From NCBI GenBank assembly GCA_963777095.1, contig CAVZOY010000006.1, positions 620,001 through 684,000 of the forward strand: a stretch of 64,000 bases of DNA, written 5' to 3'. Under the pieces are notes generated by a model. It saw only the letters and a list, made by a program, of their open reading frames with translations, did not search any database and was not told the DNA's origin. The stretch is from CAVZOY01 sp963777095 (lineage in GTDB: Bacteria; Actinomycetota; Actinomycetes; Mycobacteriales; Geodermatophilaceae). This document shows positions 53,687 through 63,198 of this stretch, piece after piece (position 1 is the first letter of the stretch; each line of letters begins with the position of its first letter). The translations under genes were made by a program, and so were the position numbers.

Positions 53687-55710
53687 CCAGCACCCTGCCG
53701 CCCACCGTCGACCCGGCCAAGATCCAGGACGTCCTCGACGGCCGCTGGGCGCACGTGCGCCGTGACGCCCGCGAGAACCTCGACGATCCCGACTTCCTGC
53801 CGGTCTACGGCGAGTCCGTCGCCGAGGCCCGCGAACGGGTGACCCGGGCGACCAGGAAGCTGGCCCAGAGCGGCCGCGCGCGGCTGGGCTTCCCGAAGAA
53901 GTACGGCGGCGAGGCCGATGCCGGCGCCTCGGCCACGTCGATCGAGATGCTCGCCTTCGGCGACCTGTCGCTCATGGTCAAGGCCGGCGTGCAGTGGGGC
54001 CTCTTCGGCGGCGCCGTCCAGCTGCTCGGCACCGAGCGCCACCACGACGCCTACCTGCGCGACATCGTCGAGTTCGAGCTGCCCGGGTCGTTCGCGATGA
54101 CCGAGACCGGCCACGGCTCCGACGTCCAGCAGCTGCGGACGACGTGCACCTACGACCCCGAGACGCAGACCTTCGACCTGCACACCCCGCACCAGGCCGC
54201 CCGCAAGGACTACATCGGCAACGCGGCCAAGGACGCCAAGGCCGCCGTGGTCTTCGCGCAGCTGATCACCGGCGGCCCCGACCAGCCGTTCGAGGGCCGC
54301 GGTGTGCACGCCTGGTTCGTGCCGATCCGCGACGACGACGGCGCGCCCTGCCCGGGCGTCACCATCGAGGACGACGGCGCCAAGGCCGGCCTCAACGGCG
54401 TCGACAACGGCCGCCTGACCTTCGACCACGTGAAACTCCCGCGCGAGGCACTGCTCGACCGCTACGGCCAGGTGCACGAGGACGGCACCTACTTCAGCTC
54501 GATCGAGAACGAGACCCGCCGCTTCTTCACCATGCTCGGCACCCTGGTGCGCGGCCGGGTCAGCGTCGGCGGCTCCGCGTCGTCGGCGACCAAGCTGGCC
54601 CTCGACATCGCGGTCCGGTACGGCGACGTCCGCCGCCAGTTCGCCGCCCCCGGCGCCGAGCGCGAGATCGTCGTCAACGACTACCTCGTGCACATGCGCA
54701 AGCTGCTGCCGGCCCTGGCGCACACCTACGCCCTGCACTTCGCGCAGGACCAGCTGGTCAGCACCCTGCACGACGTCCAGACGGCGGTGCACGAGCACGG
54801 CCAGGAGGTCGACGAGGCCGCGCAGCGCGAGCTCGAGTCCCGCGCCGCCGGGCTCAAGGTCGCCCAGACCTGGCACGCCACCCGCACCATCCAGCTGTGC
54901 CGCGAGGCCTGCGGCGGCGCCGGCTACCTGCAGGAGAACCGGCTGCCGCACCTCAAGGCGGACACCGACGTCTTCACCACGTTCGAGGGCGACAACACGG
55001 TGCTGCTGCAGCTCGTGGCCAAGGGTCTGCTCACCGGCTACCGCGACGCGTTCGGCTCGCTCGACGGCTGGGGCAAGGTCGGCTTCATCGCCGACATGGT
55101 CCGCGAGACCGTGCTGGAGCGGACGGCGGCCCGCGGACTGATCGCCCGGCTGATCGACGCCGTCCCCGGCCGGGACGACGACGTGCCCCTGCTCGACCGC
55201 GGCTGGCAGCTCAAGCTCTTCGAGTTCCGCGAGAAGCACACCCTGGAGGGGGCGATCCAGCGGCTGCGCAGGAACGCGGCGACGAGCGGCATGGCGCCGT
55301 TCGACATGTTCAACGACGTCCAGGACCACGTGCTGGCCACCGCGCAGGCGCACATCGACCGCGTCGTGCTGGAGGCGTTCGTCGCCGGCGTCGACCGGAC
55401 GACCGATCCCGACGCCCAGGCGCTGCTCGAGGCGGTGCTCGACCTCTACGCACTGACCGTCATCGAGGCGAACAAGGGCTGGTTCATGGAGCACGGCCAG
55501 CTCACGCCGGCCCGCGGCAAGCTGGTGACGGCGACGGTGAACGCCCTGCTCAAGCAGCTGCGGCCGCACATGGTCACGCTGGTCGACGCGTTCGGGATCC
55601 CCGCGCACTGGAAGGCGGCGCGCATCCTCGAGGAGGAGGCCGGCCGGCAGGAGGCCATGGCGGCGGAAGACGCGCAGATCCGCCGGGGGACGGCCACGAG
55701 CATCGAGTAG
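53683..55710 (+). CDS. Acyl-CoA dehydrogenase/oxidase family protein (FadE5/ACOX-like)
   Basis: 675 residues, intact; GTG coupled to tetR. It is longer than classic acyl-CoA dehydrogenases and has an acyl-CoA-oxidase-like C-terminal domain. SFAMTETGHGSDVQQLRTT binds FAD. RKDYIGNAAKDAKAAVVFAQ and CREACGGAGYLQENRLPHLKADTDVFTTFEGDN give the catalytic Glu loop. It makes the trans-2 double bond in acyl-CoA. In mycobacteria fadE5 lies beside fadA2-fabG4, as here. Confidence 0.91.
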   Translation: MTSTLPPTVDPAKIQDVLDGRWAHVRRDARENLDDPDFLPVYGESVAEARERVTRATRKLAQSGRARLGFPKKYGGEADAGASATSIEMLAFGDLSLMVKAGVQWGLFGGAVQLLGTERHHDAYLRDIVEFELPGSFAMTETGHGSDVQQLRTTCTYDPETQTFDLHTPHQAARKDYIGNAAKDAKAAVVFAQLITGGPDQPFEGRGVHAWFVPIRDDDGAPCPGVTIEDDGAKAGLNGVDNGRLTFDHVKLPREALLDRYGQVHEDGTYFSSIENETRRFFTMLGTLVRGRVSVGGSASSATKLALDIAVRYGDVRRQFAAPGAEREIVVNDYLVHMRKLLPALAHTYALHFAQDQLVSTLHDVQTAVHEHGQEVDEAAQRELESRAAGLKVAQTWHATRTIQLCREACGGAGYLQENRLPHLKADTDVFTTFEGDNTVLLQLVAKGLLTGYRDAFGSLDGWGKVGFIADMVRETVLERTAARGLIARLIDAVPGRDDDVPLLDRGWQLKLFEFREKHTLEGAIQRLRRNAATSGMAPFDMFNDVQDHVLATAQAHIDRVVLEAFVAGVDRTTDPDAQALLEAVLDLYALTVIEANKGWFMEHGQLTPARGKLVTATVNALLKQLRPHMVTLVDAFGIPAHWKAARILEEEAGRQEAMAAEDAQIRRGTATSIE

Positions 55711-55712
55711 AA

Positions 55713-55766
55713 GGACCCCGTCCCCCTCACCGCTCGCAGGCTCGCGGCGAGCCTCTGGACGGGGCC
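55713..55766. terminator. Bidirectional terminator
   Basis: Outer arms CCCCGTCC (55716-55723) and GGACGGGG (55757-55764), with an inner GCTCGC/GCGAGC pairing, between convergent genes ending at 55710 and 55774. Confidence 0.65.
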
Positions 55767-55773
55767 GCTGACG

Positions 55774-58503
55774 TCAGCTCACCAGGCGGACGGCGAGGAC
55801 GGCGACGTCGTCCTCGGCGTCGGGCAGGAACAGCCGCGCGAGCACGCGGTCGCAGAGCTCGTCCAGCGGCAGTCCCGCGCAGTCGGCGACCGCGTCGACC
55901 AGCGCTGCGGTGCCCTCGTCGATGTCGCGGTCACGACGCTCGACGAGGCCGTCGGTGTAGAGAAGCACCGTCGAACCCGGCGCGAGCACCGTGCCGTGGT
56001 CGGTGCGCGGCAGGTGGGGATCCACCCCGAGCATCAGGTTCGCGGGCACCGAATCAAGCAGGGTCGCCCGGCCGTCGGGGGTCAGCAGGACGGGCGGCGG
56101 GTGCCCCGCGCTGGCCCAGCGCAAGGCCGTGCCGCCGTCCGGGCCCGGGCCGAGCTCGGCGAGGAGGGCGGTGGCCATCGTGTCCAGCGCCAGTCCGTCC
56201 ATGGCCCGGTCGAGCTCGCTGAGGACGGCGGCCGGCGTCCGCGAGCTCGCGTAGCTGATGCCCCGGAGCAGACCGCGCACCTGGCCCATCGCGGCGGCGG
56301 CGCGGGTGTCGTGCCCGGCGACGTCCCCGATCGCCAGCACGGTGCAGCCGTCGGGCTGCAGCCAGGCGTCGTACCAGTCGCCACCGATCTCGACGCCGGC
56401 CGCGGCCGGCACGTACCGGACGACGATCTCGCAGCCCTCCGGCCGCGGCGGTTCGGTGAGCATGCTGCGCTGCAGAGCGTCGGCGAGGTCGCGCTGGGCG
56501 GCGAACAGCCGCATCTGGTCGAGCGCGACACCGGCGCGCCGGCCCACCTCGAGCGCGATGTCCAGCTCCGACCCCGTGTGGCTGCCGCGCTCCTGGCCGT
56601 TGGCCAGGGCGAGCACGCCGAGGACCTGCCCGCGCGCGATGAGCGGGACGGCGATGACGGCGGTGGGCTCGAGCGCGACCAGCGCGTCCCGGGCCGGCTG
56701 GTCGCGGAAGGCGACGTCGATCCGCTCGCGGGAGAGCTCGGGGATGACCAGCGGTTGGCCCGTGCGCAGCACCACCCGCGCCGCGCCGACGTCGGTCAGG
56801 CTCGTCGACATCAGCCGGACGTACGCGGCCACCTCGGCGACGCGCGCCGGGTCGCGGTGGGCAGCGGCCATCTCGACCAGGCGGCCGTGCTCGTCGACGG
56901 CGACGATCCAGCCCCAGTCGCCGACCAGCGGCACCATCAGGTCGGCCAGCTGCGCCAGCTGACCGGGGACGTCGAGGCTGCCGGAGAGGACGCGACCGAC
57001 GTCGGCGAGCAGCTGCAGGCGCCGGTTGGTGTCGGCCATGGCCGACACGGCGGCATCACGCTCGGCGTCGGCCTGAAGCCGCGAGATGCTCAGCGCGACC
57101 TGCGCGGCGAGACCCTCCAGGAGCTCGACGTCCTCCTCGGCGAACGGACGCTCGCCGGTCCAGTAGGCGACGAAGGCGCCGAGCAGCCGGCCCTCGACGC
57201 GCAAGGGGAGTGACGCCACCGCACCGATCCCCAGGGCTGCGGCCACCTCGGCCAGCCGGGGAAAACGGTCCGACCCCGATGCCACGTCGGCGAGCAGGAC
57301 GCGCTCGCCGGTGCGCACGGTGACCTGCGTCGGCAGCGAGTCGTCGAGCTGGATCTCGATGCCCTCGGGTGGCAGCTCGTAGGAAGCGTCGATGGCACGG
57401 ACGATGTCGACCACGGTGCGGCCCAGGTGCACCCGCACCTTGCCGTCGAGCGGGTCGCGGACGGCGACGCCGCCGGACTCCGCGCCCAGCACCTGCGCGC
57501 CGCGCAGGACGATGTCCGCCAGCTCGTCGATCCGGGTGGCGTGCGCGGCCTGCGCGGCGACCTCGGCGATCGCGGCGGCCCGCTGGACGGCGGCCAGCCG
57601 CGCGGTGGTCTCCGCCCGGGCGTCGGTGACGTCGAGCGAGGTACCCAGGATGCGGACCGGCTCTCCGTTGCTGTCGACCAGGACGCGCCCGCGGGAGACC
57701 GTCCAGCGCGCCTCGCCGTCCGGCCGCACGTTGCGGACCTCGACCGTGTACTGCGACCGGGCTGCGATGGCGGCCGCGATGGTCTCCTCGGCCGCAGCCC
57801 GGTCGTCGGGGTGCACGTGCCGGTCGATGAGCGCGTCCATGGGCAGCGTCACCGGTCCGTCGAGTCCCATGATCGCCGCGCAGCGGGCGTCGGCCTCGAA
57901 CGTTCCGGCGGACAGGTCCATCTCCCAGATGCCGACCGAGCTGGCCTCCAGCGCGACGTCGAGGCGGCGCAGCGAGCTTGTGACGTCGGCGTTCGCCGCG
58001 AGCAGCTCCAGCTCGGTGACCACCGAGGCGGCGAGGTGGGTCAGCAGCTCGACGTCGTCGCCGGTCCAGTCGTGCGGCACCGGGTCGTAGACCGCGAGCG
58101 CACCGATGGCGTGGCCGGACGCCGCGATGAGCGGTGCACCGAGGTAGGACCGCACCTGCCCGGACGTCACCGCCGGCAGCGCCGCGACGCGCTCGTCGTC
58201 CGTCGCCGACGGCACGTTCAGCGGTGCCGCCTCGATGATGGTGATCGCGGAGAGGGCGCCGGTGAGCAGCGCCGGCCCACCCACGACGCCCTCGGGCAAC
58301 CCGTACCCACCGACGACGAGATCCCCGTCGGTGAAGATGGTGACCTTGGCGTGATCCGCGCCCGCGAGCCGGGCGGCGAGCCGGGACAGCCGGTCGAAGG
58401 CCGCGTGCCCCGACACCTCCCGCAGGAGGCGACGCGCCGCGGCGATCCGCGCCGGGTCGTTCAGGGGGTCGACGGCAGGGGCATGGATCAATGCCTCGGC
58501 CAT
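55774..58503 (-). CDS. GAF-PAS-GAF-GAF-SpoIIE phosphatase (PP2C-type signal protein)
   Basis: 909 residues. Order: GAF (about 35-165), PAS (about 180-295, MDLSAGTFEADARCAAIMGLDG), GAF (about 315-460), GAF (about 490-640), then a SpoIIE/PP2C domain from about 665. VEIGGDWYDAW and IGDVAGHDTRAAAAMGQ give metal-binding Asp residues, and LLYTDGLVERRDRDIDEG and EDDVAVLAVRL close the site. Such proteins dephosphorylate anti-anti-sigma factors to activate stress sigma factors. No sigma-factor gene is nearby. Divergent from the EAL-like gene. Confidence 0.9.
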   Translation of the reverse strand: MAEALIHAPAVDPLNDPARIAAARRLLREVSGHAAFDRLSRLAARLAGADHAKVTIFTDGDLVVGGYGLPEGVVGGPALLTGALSAITIIEAAPLNVPSATDDERVAALPAVTSGQVRSYLGAPLIAASGHAIGALAVYDPVPHDWTGDDVELLTHLAASVVTELELLAANADVTSSLRRLDVALEASSVGIWEMDLSAGTFEADARCAAIMGLDGPVTLPMDALIDRHVHPDDRAAAEETIAAAIAARSQYTVEVRNVRPDGEARWTVSRGRVLVDSNGEPVRILGTSLDVTDARAETTARLAAVQRAAAIAEVAAQAAHATRIDELADIVLRGAQVLGAESGGVAVRDPLDGKVRVHLGRTVVDIVRAIDASYELPPEGIEIQLDDSLPTQVTVRTGERVLLADVASGSDRFPRLAEVAAALGIGAVASLPLRVEGRLLGAFVAYWTGERPFAEEDVELLEGLAAQVALSISRLQADAERDAAVSAMADTNRRLQLLADVGRVLSGSLDVPGQLAQLADLMVPLVGDWGWIVAVDEHGRLVEMAAAHRDPARVAEVAAYVRLMSTSLTDVGAARVVLRTGQPLVIPELSRERIDVAFRDQPARDALVALEPTAVIAVPLIARGQVLGVLALANGQERGSHTGSELDIALEVGRRAGVALDQMRLFAAQRDLADALQRSMLTEPPRPEGCEIVVRYVPAAAGVEIGGDWYDAWLQPDGCTVLAIGDVAGHDTRAAAAMGQVRGLLRGISYASSRTPAAVLSELDRAMDGLALDTMATALLAELGPGPDGGTALRWASAGHPPPVLLTPDGRATLLDSVPANLMLGVDPHLPRTDHGTVLAPGSTVLLYTDGLVERRDRDIDEGTAALVDAVADCAGLPLDELCDRVLARLFLPDAEDDVAVLAVRLVS

Positions 58504-58625
58504 CGCGGCTCACCCTTCTGGTTCCGTGCCTCCGGGGTGGAGGGCCGGCGTTCCGGTCATGCTGTCACGTCGCAGTACCGGACCGTGATCGTCCTTTACC
58601 GGGACGGCAGCGTCGTTCCCCCTGA

Positions 58626-59702
58626 GTGGTGACACGCGGGCTCAAGCCCGACCGCGTGTCGGCCGATGGGACGCGCATGGTCCCGACGCGCATCGGCAGT
58701 CTTCCCGACTGCCGTCCGCTGCTCGCCGACCCGGACGACCTCACCCTCGTCTTCCGGCCCGTCGTCGACCTCGCCAAGGCCACCGTCGCCGGGTACGAGG
58801 CGCTCGCCCGCTTTCCGGGGACGGCGAGCCCCGACACCTGGTTCGCCGCGGCTGCCGACGCCGGGCTCGCCGCCGAGGTCGAGGCCCTCCTCGTGCACAA
58901 GGTCCTGTCCCGGCTGCCATGGGTACCGGCGGGCCGCGTCCTGGTCGTGCCGGTGCACGCGTCGCTGCTGGCCACCGGCCCGGTGCGGGATGCGTTCGAC
59001 TCCCGGCCGCGGCTCGACGGACTGGTCGTCGAGGTGCGCCCCCACGCCTCCGCCGACGCCGACGCGCTCGCCCGGCACACCGCTCCCCTGCGGGCACGGG
59101 GTGCCCGTCTCGCCCTCGCCGGGGACGTCCATCCGCTGTCGGCCGCGGAGCCGCCCTCGGTCGTCGTCATCGACCGGGACGCCCTCACCTCCGCCGGGAC
59201 CGGCGACGTCCCCGGGGCACCGGGGGTTCTCGCGGACGGGATCGAGACGCCGCAGGACCTGACTGCCGCCCTGCAGTCCGGTGCCGCGCTGGCCCGCGGC
59301 TGGCTCTTCGGCGCGCCGCTCGCCACCTTCGGAGCGCTGCCGTCCGCCGTGACCGAACTCGTGCGCACGCACCGCGCCCGCACTCGTCTCGTCGGCCCGG
59401 TGCTACCCCTCGTCCGGCCGGTGCAGCGGGTCCTCGCGCCGGCGTCCGGCGTCGCTCCGGCGCTCGAGGTCGACCCCGACGGCGCACCGGTCGCCCTGGT
59501 GGTCGCCGGTCCGGCCGAGAGCACGTGGCGCAAGCCGATCAGCTTGCGCGTCCTCCCCGACGCACCCGCGGGCGAGACGCTGCGGCTGGCGCTGAGCCGA
59601 CCCGCGGAGCTCCGCCACGACCCGGTGCTCTGCGTCGACGAGGACGGTCGACCGCTCGGGATCGTGCACGTCGCAGAACTGGTCCGCGCAACCGCCTTCT
59701 AG
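58626..59702 (+). CDS. Degenerate EAL-domain protein with CBS-like tail
   Basis: The frame starts at GTG 58626; ATG 58677 is equally possible. The N-terminal about 240 residues follow an EAL fold: GYEALARF keeps the name motif and ADGIETPQDL...ARGWLFGAPL matches the late ETxxQ and GxxFGxPL elements. The catalytic DDFG is LALAGDVHP and the KID Lys is lost (VVVIDRD). Phosphodiesterase activity against c-di-GMP is therefore unlikely. The C-terminus (LRLALSRPAELRHDPVLCVDEDGRPLGIVHVAEL) resembles a CBS half. Possibly a c-di-GMP or protein-binding regulator paired with the neighbouring phosphatase. Confidence 0.7.
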   Translation: MVTRGLKPDRVSADGTRMVPTRIGSLPDCRPLLADPDDLTLVFRPVVDLAKATVAGYEALARFPGTASPDTWFAAAADAGLAAEVEALLVHKVLSRLPWVPAGRVLVVPVHASLLATGPVRDAFDSRPRLDGLVVEVRPHASADADALARHTAPLRARGARLALAGDVHPLSAAEPPSVVVIDRDALTSAGTGDVPGAPGVLADGIETPQDLTAALQSGAALARGWLFGAPLATFGALPSAVTELVRTHRARTRLVGPVLPLVRPVQRVLAPASGVAPALEVDPDGAPVALVVAGPAESTWRKPISLRVLPDAPAGETLRLALSRPAELRHDPVLCVDEDGRPLGIVHVAELVRATAF

Positions 59703-60619
59703 CTGCTGGCGTCGGTCAGGCGCTGCCGCTGCCCGTCGGTGAGCACCAGGTCGGTCATCGGGAGGAGATCGGCCAGCTGCTCCACGGTGCGCGCGCTGGC
59801 GATCGGCGCGACCACCGTCGGCTGGTCGGCCAGCCAGCGCAGCGCCACCGCCGCCACCGGGACGCCGTGCTCCCGCGCCACCTCGCCGAGCGCGCCCAGC
59901 ACCCGGTCTCCCTTCTCCCCCACGTACGCCGACGCCTTCGCCGCGCGCGGTGAGTCCACCCGCTCGCCGGCGCGGTACTTGCCGGTGAGGAAGCCGCGGG
60001 CCAGGCCGAAGTAGGGCAGCACGCCCAGGTCGCGCTCCGCGGCGACGTCCCGCAGGTCGTCCTCGAACAGCGGGCGCTCCATCAGGTTGTAGTGCGTCTG
60101 CAGGGCCACGTAGCCGCGGACTTCGAGCCGGTCGGCGGTCTCCAGCGCCTCGCGCAGCCGGCTCGCCGAGTAGTTCGAGACGGCCGTGCAGCGCACTTTC
60201 CCGGCCTGCTCGAGCTCGTCGAACGCCTGCAGCGTCTCGTCGAGCGGCGTCCCCTCGTCGTCGAAGTGCGCGTAGTAGAGGTCGATCCGGTCGGTCCGCA
60301 GCCGGCGCAGCGAGTTCTCCGCGGCGGTCCGGATCTCCGGCGCCGAGAGCGGGTGCTCCTTGTCCATCGGCGAGGCCTTCGTGGCGACGACGACGCGGTC
60401 GCGCACCCCGCGCTCGGCCATCCAGCCGCCGAGGATCTCCTCCGAGCGCCCCGCGCCGTACATCTCAGCGGTGTCGACGAACGCCGGCCGGGGGTCGACG
60501 GAGTCGAGGAACCGGTCGAGGACCGCTCGGGACGTCGCCTCGTCGGCGGTCCAGCCGAAGACGTTGCCGCCGAGGCACAGGTCGCTGACGGTCAGGTCGG
60601 TCCCGGGGAGCTGCGGCAT
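59699..60619 (-). CDS. Aldo/keto reductase
   Basis: 306 residues from ATG 60619. (beta/alpha)8 reductase: VDTAEMYGAGRSEEILGGW gives catalytic Asp and Tyr, VVVATKASP the Lys, and RIDLYYAHFDDE an altered substrate His position (YYAHFDD in place of the usual LHxPD). SNYSASRLREAL and C-terminal PIASARTVEQL follow for NADPH binding. It reduces aldehydes or ketones with NADPH. Its 3' end overlaps the convergent EAL-like gene by four bases. Confidence 0.9.
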   Translation of the reverse strand: MPQLPGTDLTVSDLCLGGNVFGWTADEATSRAVLDRFLDSVDPRPAFVDTAEMYGAGRSEEILGGWMAERGVRDRVVVATKASPMDKEHPLSAPEIRTAAENSLRRLRTDRIDLYYAHFDDEGTPLDETLQAFDELEQAGKVRCTAVSNYSASRLREALETADRLEVRGYVALQTHYNLMERPLFEDDLRDVAAERDLGVLPYFGLARGFLTGKYRAGERVDSPRAAKASAYVGEKGDRVLGALGEVAREHGVPVAAVALRWLADQPTVVAPIASARTVEQLADLLPMTDLVLTDGQRQRLTDASS

Positions 60620-60894
60620 GGCTCTCACGCTAGGCCGCCGACCTGCGGGGTCGCCGGGTGGGGCGGAAGTGATCGACGTGCCTCGCGACGGCCCCCGATC
60701 AGTCGCGAAGTGGCCAAGTACCGGGGATCCGTGGCACGGTGCCCAGGGTCCGGATCCGCCCCGGCGGCGGACCCCGCGGGTCGCGCCCGAAGGCGCGGAC
60801 CCCAGGATGTCCCGGTGCGGCGCATTCGCGTCCGGGCAGGGTGCGGGCACCGATCCGCGCCACTGACAGGTGTCAGTACGACGAGAGGAAGCTC

Positions 60895-61179
60895 ATGAAC
60901 AAGGCCGAACTGGTCTCCGCCATCGCCAAGCGCGCCGACGTCCCGGCCTCGACCGTCTCCTCGGTCCTCGACGGCCTCCAGGACGAGCTGGTCGACGCCA
61001 TCACCCGCGGCGAGAAGGTCGCCGTGTCGGGTCTGCTGACCGTCGAGCGCTCGCAGCGCTCCGCGCGGACGGGTCGCAACCCGCAGACCGGTGAGTCGAT
61101 CGACATCCCGGCCGCCAACACGGTCAAGGTGAGCGCCGGCTCGAACCTGAAGAAGGCCGCGAGCAGCGTTCCGGTCTGA
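60895..61179 (+). CDS. hup: HU-type nucleoid-associated DNA-binding protein
   Basis: 94 residues. MNKAELVSAIAKRADVPASTV, then GEKVAVSGLLTVERSQRSARTGRNPQTGESIDIPA, which is the beta-arm with the conserved RNPQTG tip and Pro that intercalates DNA. No Lys-rich C-terminal tail, unlike mycobacterial HupB. Good ribosome site (GAGAGGAA). It is monocistronic, with a perfect hairpin terminator directly behind. Confidence 0.96.
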   Translation: MNKAELVSAIAKRADVPASTVSSVLDGLQDELVDAITRGEKVAVSGLLTVERSQRSARTGRNPQTGESIDIPAANTVKVSAGSNLKKAASSVPV

Positions 61180-61185
61180 TCGGGG

Positions 61186-61224
61186 GCGACAGGGCCGCCC
61201 GGTGATGCCGGGCGGCCCTGTCGC
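61186..61224. terminator. Perfect bidirectional hairpin terminator
   Basis: 17-base perfect arms (61186-61202 and 61208-61224) with a five-base loop between convergent hup and maoC-like genes. No T-run. Confidence 0.88.
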
Positions 61225-61227
61225 GTC

Positions 61228-61690
61228 TCAGACGTAGCGTCGGAACAGGATCGAGGCCACCATCGCCGGCTTCTCCTGCCCCTCGACCTCGATGGCGATC
61301 CCGAGGTTCATCTGCACGCCGCCCTCGAACGGCTGTGGCCTCGTCGAGCGACGCCGTCGCCCGCACCCGGCTGCCCACCGGCACCGCGGCGGGGAAGCGG
61401 ATCTTCTCGGCGCCGTAGTTGACGCCCATCCGGAAGCCCTGGGCGTCGATGATCTGCGGAACGAGCATCGGCAGCAGCGACAGCGTCAGGTAGCCGTGGG
61501 CGATCGGGCCGCCGTAAGGGCTCTCCCGCTTCGCCCGCTCGGGGTCGACGTGGATCCACTGGTGGTCGCCGGTCGCCTCGGCGAAGAGGTTCACCTGCTC
61601 CTGGGTGATCGTCACCCACTCGCTGTGCCCCAGGTGCTGCCCGACGACGGCGAGCACCCCCTCGACGCCCTCCACCGTGGTCTGTGCCAT
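61228..61690 (-). CDS. MaoC-family dehydratase (frame break near 61335)
   Basis: About 153 residues. AEATGDHQWIHVDPERAKRESPYGGPIAHGYLTLSLLP is the hydratase-2 motif with catalytic Asp and His. MGVNYGAEKIRFPAAVPVGSRVRA follows. One inserted base near 61335 separates SLDEAT from PFEGGVQMNLGIAIEVEG; after correction it ends FRRYV. It hydrates enoyl-CoA thioesters. Divergent from the folP-like gene. Confidence 0.85.
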
Positions 61691-61770
61691 CTGCCGTCCC
61701 CTTCCGCGCCATCCGCGTGCCGTCTGCTTTTCTGAGCCCACCACACGACGACCGGCGGACGGAGGACGGG

Positions 61771-62631
61771 TTGCTGCGGCTGGGCGCCCTCGACGTGCCG
61801 GACGGCGCCTTCGTCGTCATGGCGATCGTCAACCGCACCCCGGACTCGTTCTTCGACCGCGGCGCCACGTACGCGCTGGACGCCGCCCTGGCGCGGGTCG
61901 ACCAGGTGGTGGCCGAGGGCGCGGACATGGTCGACGTCGGCGGGGTCAAGGCCGCGCCGGGCGACGAGGTCGACGCGGCCGAGGAGATCCGACGGACCGC
62001 CGACCTGGTGGCGGCGATCCGAGCCGCGCACCCGGCCCTGCCCATCTCCATCGACACCTGGCGGGCGTCGGTGGCCCGGGAGGTGCTCGCCGTCGGTGCT
62101 GACGTCGTCAACGACGCGTGGGGTGGCGTCGACCCGGCGCTCGCCGAGGTGGCCGCGGAGGCAGGCGCGGGGATCGTGTGCACGCACGCCGGTGGGCTGC
62201 CGCCGCGCACCCGGCCGCACCGCGTCGAGTACGACGACGTGGTGGCCGACATCGTGCGGCGGACGACGGCGCTCGCGGACGCCGCGGTGGCGGCCGGGGT
62301 CGACCGCGACCGCGTGCTGATCGACCCGGGGCACGACTTCGGCAAGAACACCCGGCACTCGCTGGAGGCCACCCGCCGGCTCGGTGAGCTGGTCGCCACC
62401 GGCTGGCCGGTGCTCGTCGCCCTGTCGAACAAGGACTTCGTCGGCGAGACCCTCGACGTCCCCCTCGAGGAGCGGCTCACCGGCACCCTCGCCGCCACGG
62501 CCGTGAGCGCCTGGCTCGGCGCGCGCGTCTTCCGCGTGCACGACGTCGCCGCCACCCGCCAGACGCTGGACATGGTCGCCTCGATCCAGGGCGTCCGACC
62601 GCCGGCGCGCACCACCCGCGGCCTCGCCTGA
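61771..62631 (+). CDS. folP2: Dihydropteroate synthase paralogue, FolP2 type
   Basis: TTG start with GGAGGA seven bases upstream. 286 residues: VVMAIVNRTPDSFFDRGATY and MVDVGGVKAAPGDEV, where true DHPS has GGESTRPG; then SIDTWRASVAREVL, VVNDAWGGVD and DPGHDFGKNT. The VGGVKAxPG form marks the FolP2 branch, which in mycobacteria is reported to lack DHPS activity. Its real function is unknown. It may be co-transcribed with nothing downstream; the VOC gene starts 83 bases later. Confidence 0.85.
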   Translation: MLRLGALDVPDGAFVVMAIVNRTPDSFFDRGATYALDAALARVDQVVAEGADMVDVGGVKAAPGDEVDAAEEIRRTADLVAAIRAAHPALPISIDTWRASVAREVLAVGADVVNDAWGGVDPALAEVAAEAGAGIVCTHAGGLPPRTRPHRVEYDDVVADIVRRTTALADAAVAAGVDRDRVLIDPGHDFGKNTRHSLEATRRLGELVATGWPVLVALSNKDFVGETLDVPLEERLTGTLAATAVSAWLGARVFRVHDVAATRQTLDMVASIQGVRPPARTTRGLA

Positions 62632-62714
62632 CGGCGCGCCGGGACTGGTTCCCCCAGCTCCGCGCCGGGTCTAGCGTCGCCGCCGTCCTCGACCCGACCA
62701 GGAGGTGGCGCCAG

Positions 62715-63101
62715 ATGAGCGGACGCGTCGTGCACTTCGAGATCCCCTTCGACGACGCGGAGCGGGCACGCGGCTTCTACAAGGACCTCTTCGGCTGGCA
62801 GATCCAGGAGATGCCGGGGATGGACTACACGATCGTGAGCACCGGCCCGAGCGGCGAGCAGGGGCCCACCGAGCCGGGCTACATCGGCGGCGGGATGCTC
62901 TCGCGCCAGCAGGCCGCGACCAGTGGGCCGGTGCTCGTGGTGGACGTCGACAGCATCGACGAGACCCTGCAGCGCATCGGCGGGATGGGCGGCTCGACCG
63001 TCGTCGGCCGGACGCCGGTCGGCGAGATGGGCTTCGCCGCGTACTTCACCGACCCCGAGGGCAACGTCGTCGGGCTGTGGGAGACCGCGAAGCAGGGCTG
63101 A
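62715..63101 (+). CDS. VOC (glyoxalase/bleomycin-resistance) family protein
   Basis: 128 residues. VVHFEIPFDDAERARGFYKDLFGWQ opens the first beta-alpha-beta module with a metal-ligand His, and GFAAYFTDPEGNVVGLWE closes the second with the Glu ligand. YIGGGML lies between. VOC proteins include glyoxalases, epimerases and antibiotic-binding proteins; this short YdfO/CBM-like form has no assigned substrate. GGAGGTGG lies just upstream of the start. Confidence 0.87.
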   Translation: MSGRVVHFEIPFDDAERARGFYKDLFGWQIQEMPGMDYTIVSTGPSGEQGPTEPGYIGGGMLSRQQAATSGPVLVVDVDSIDETLQRIGGMGGSTVVGRTPVGEMGFAAYFTDPEGNVVGLWETAKQG

Positions 63102-63198
63102 CGCCGACGGGACTCGCGTCGCGGTGCCCGGGCTCGCGCTGTGCCGCGAGTCCGGGCACCATGCCGCGAGCCCGGTCGGGGTGGCTAGCGTGCGACGC

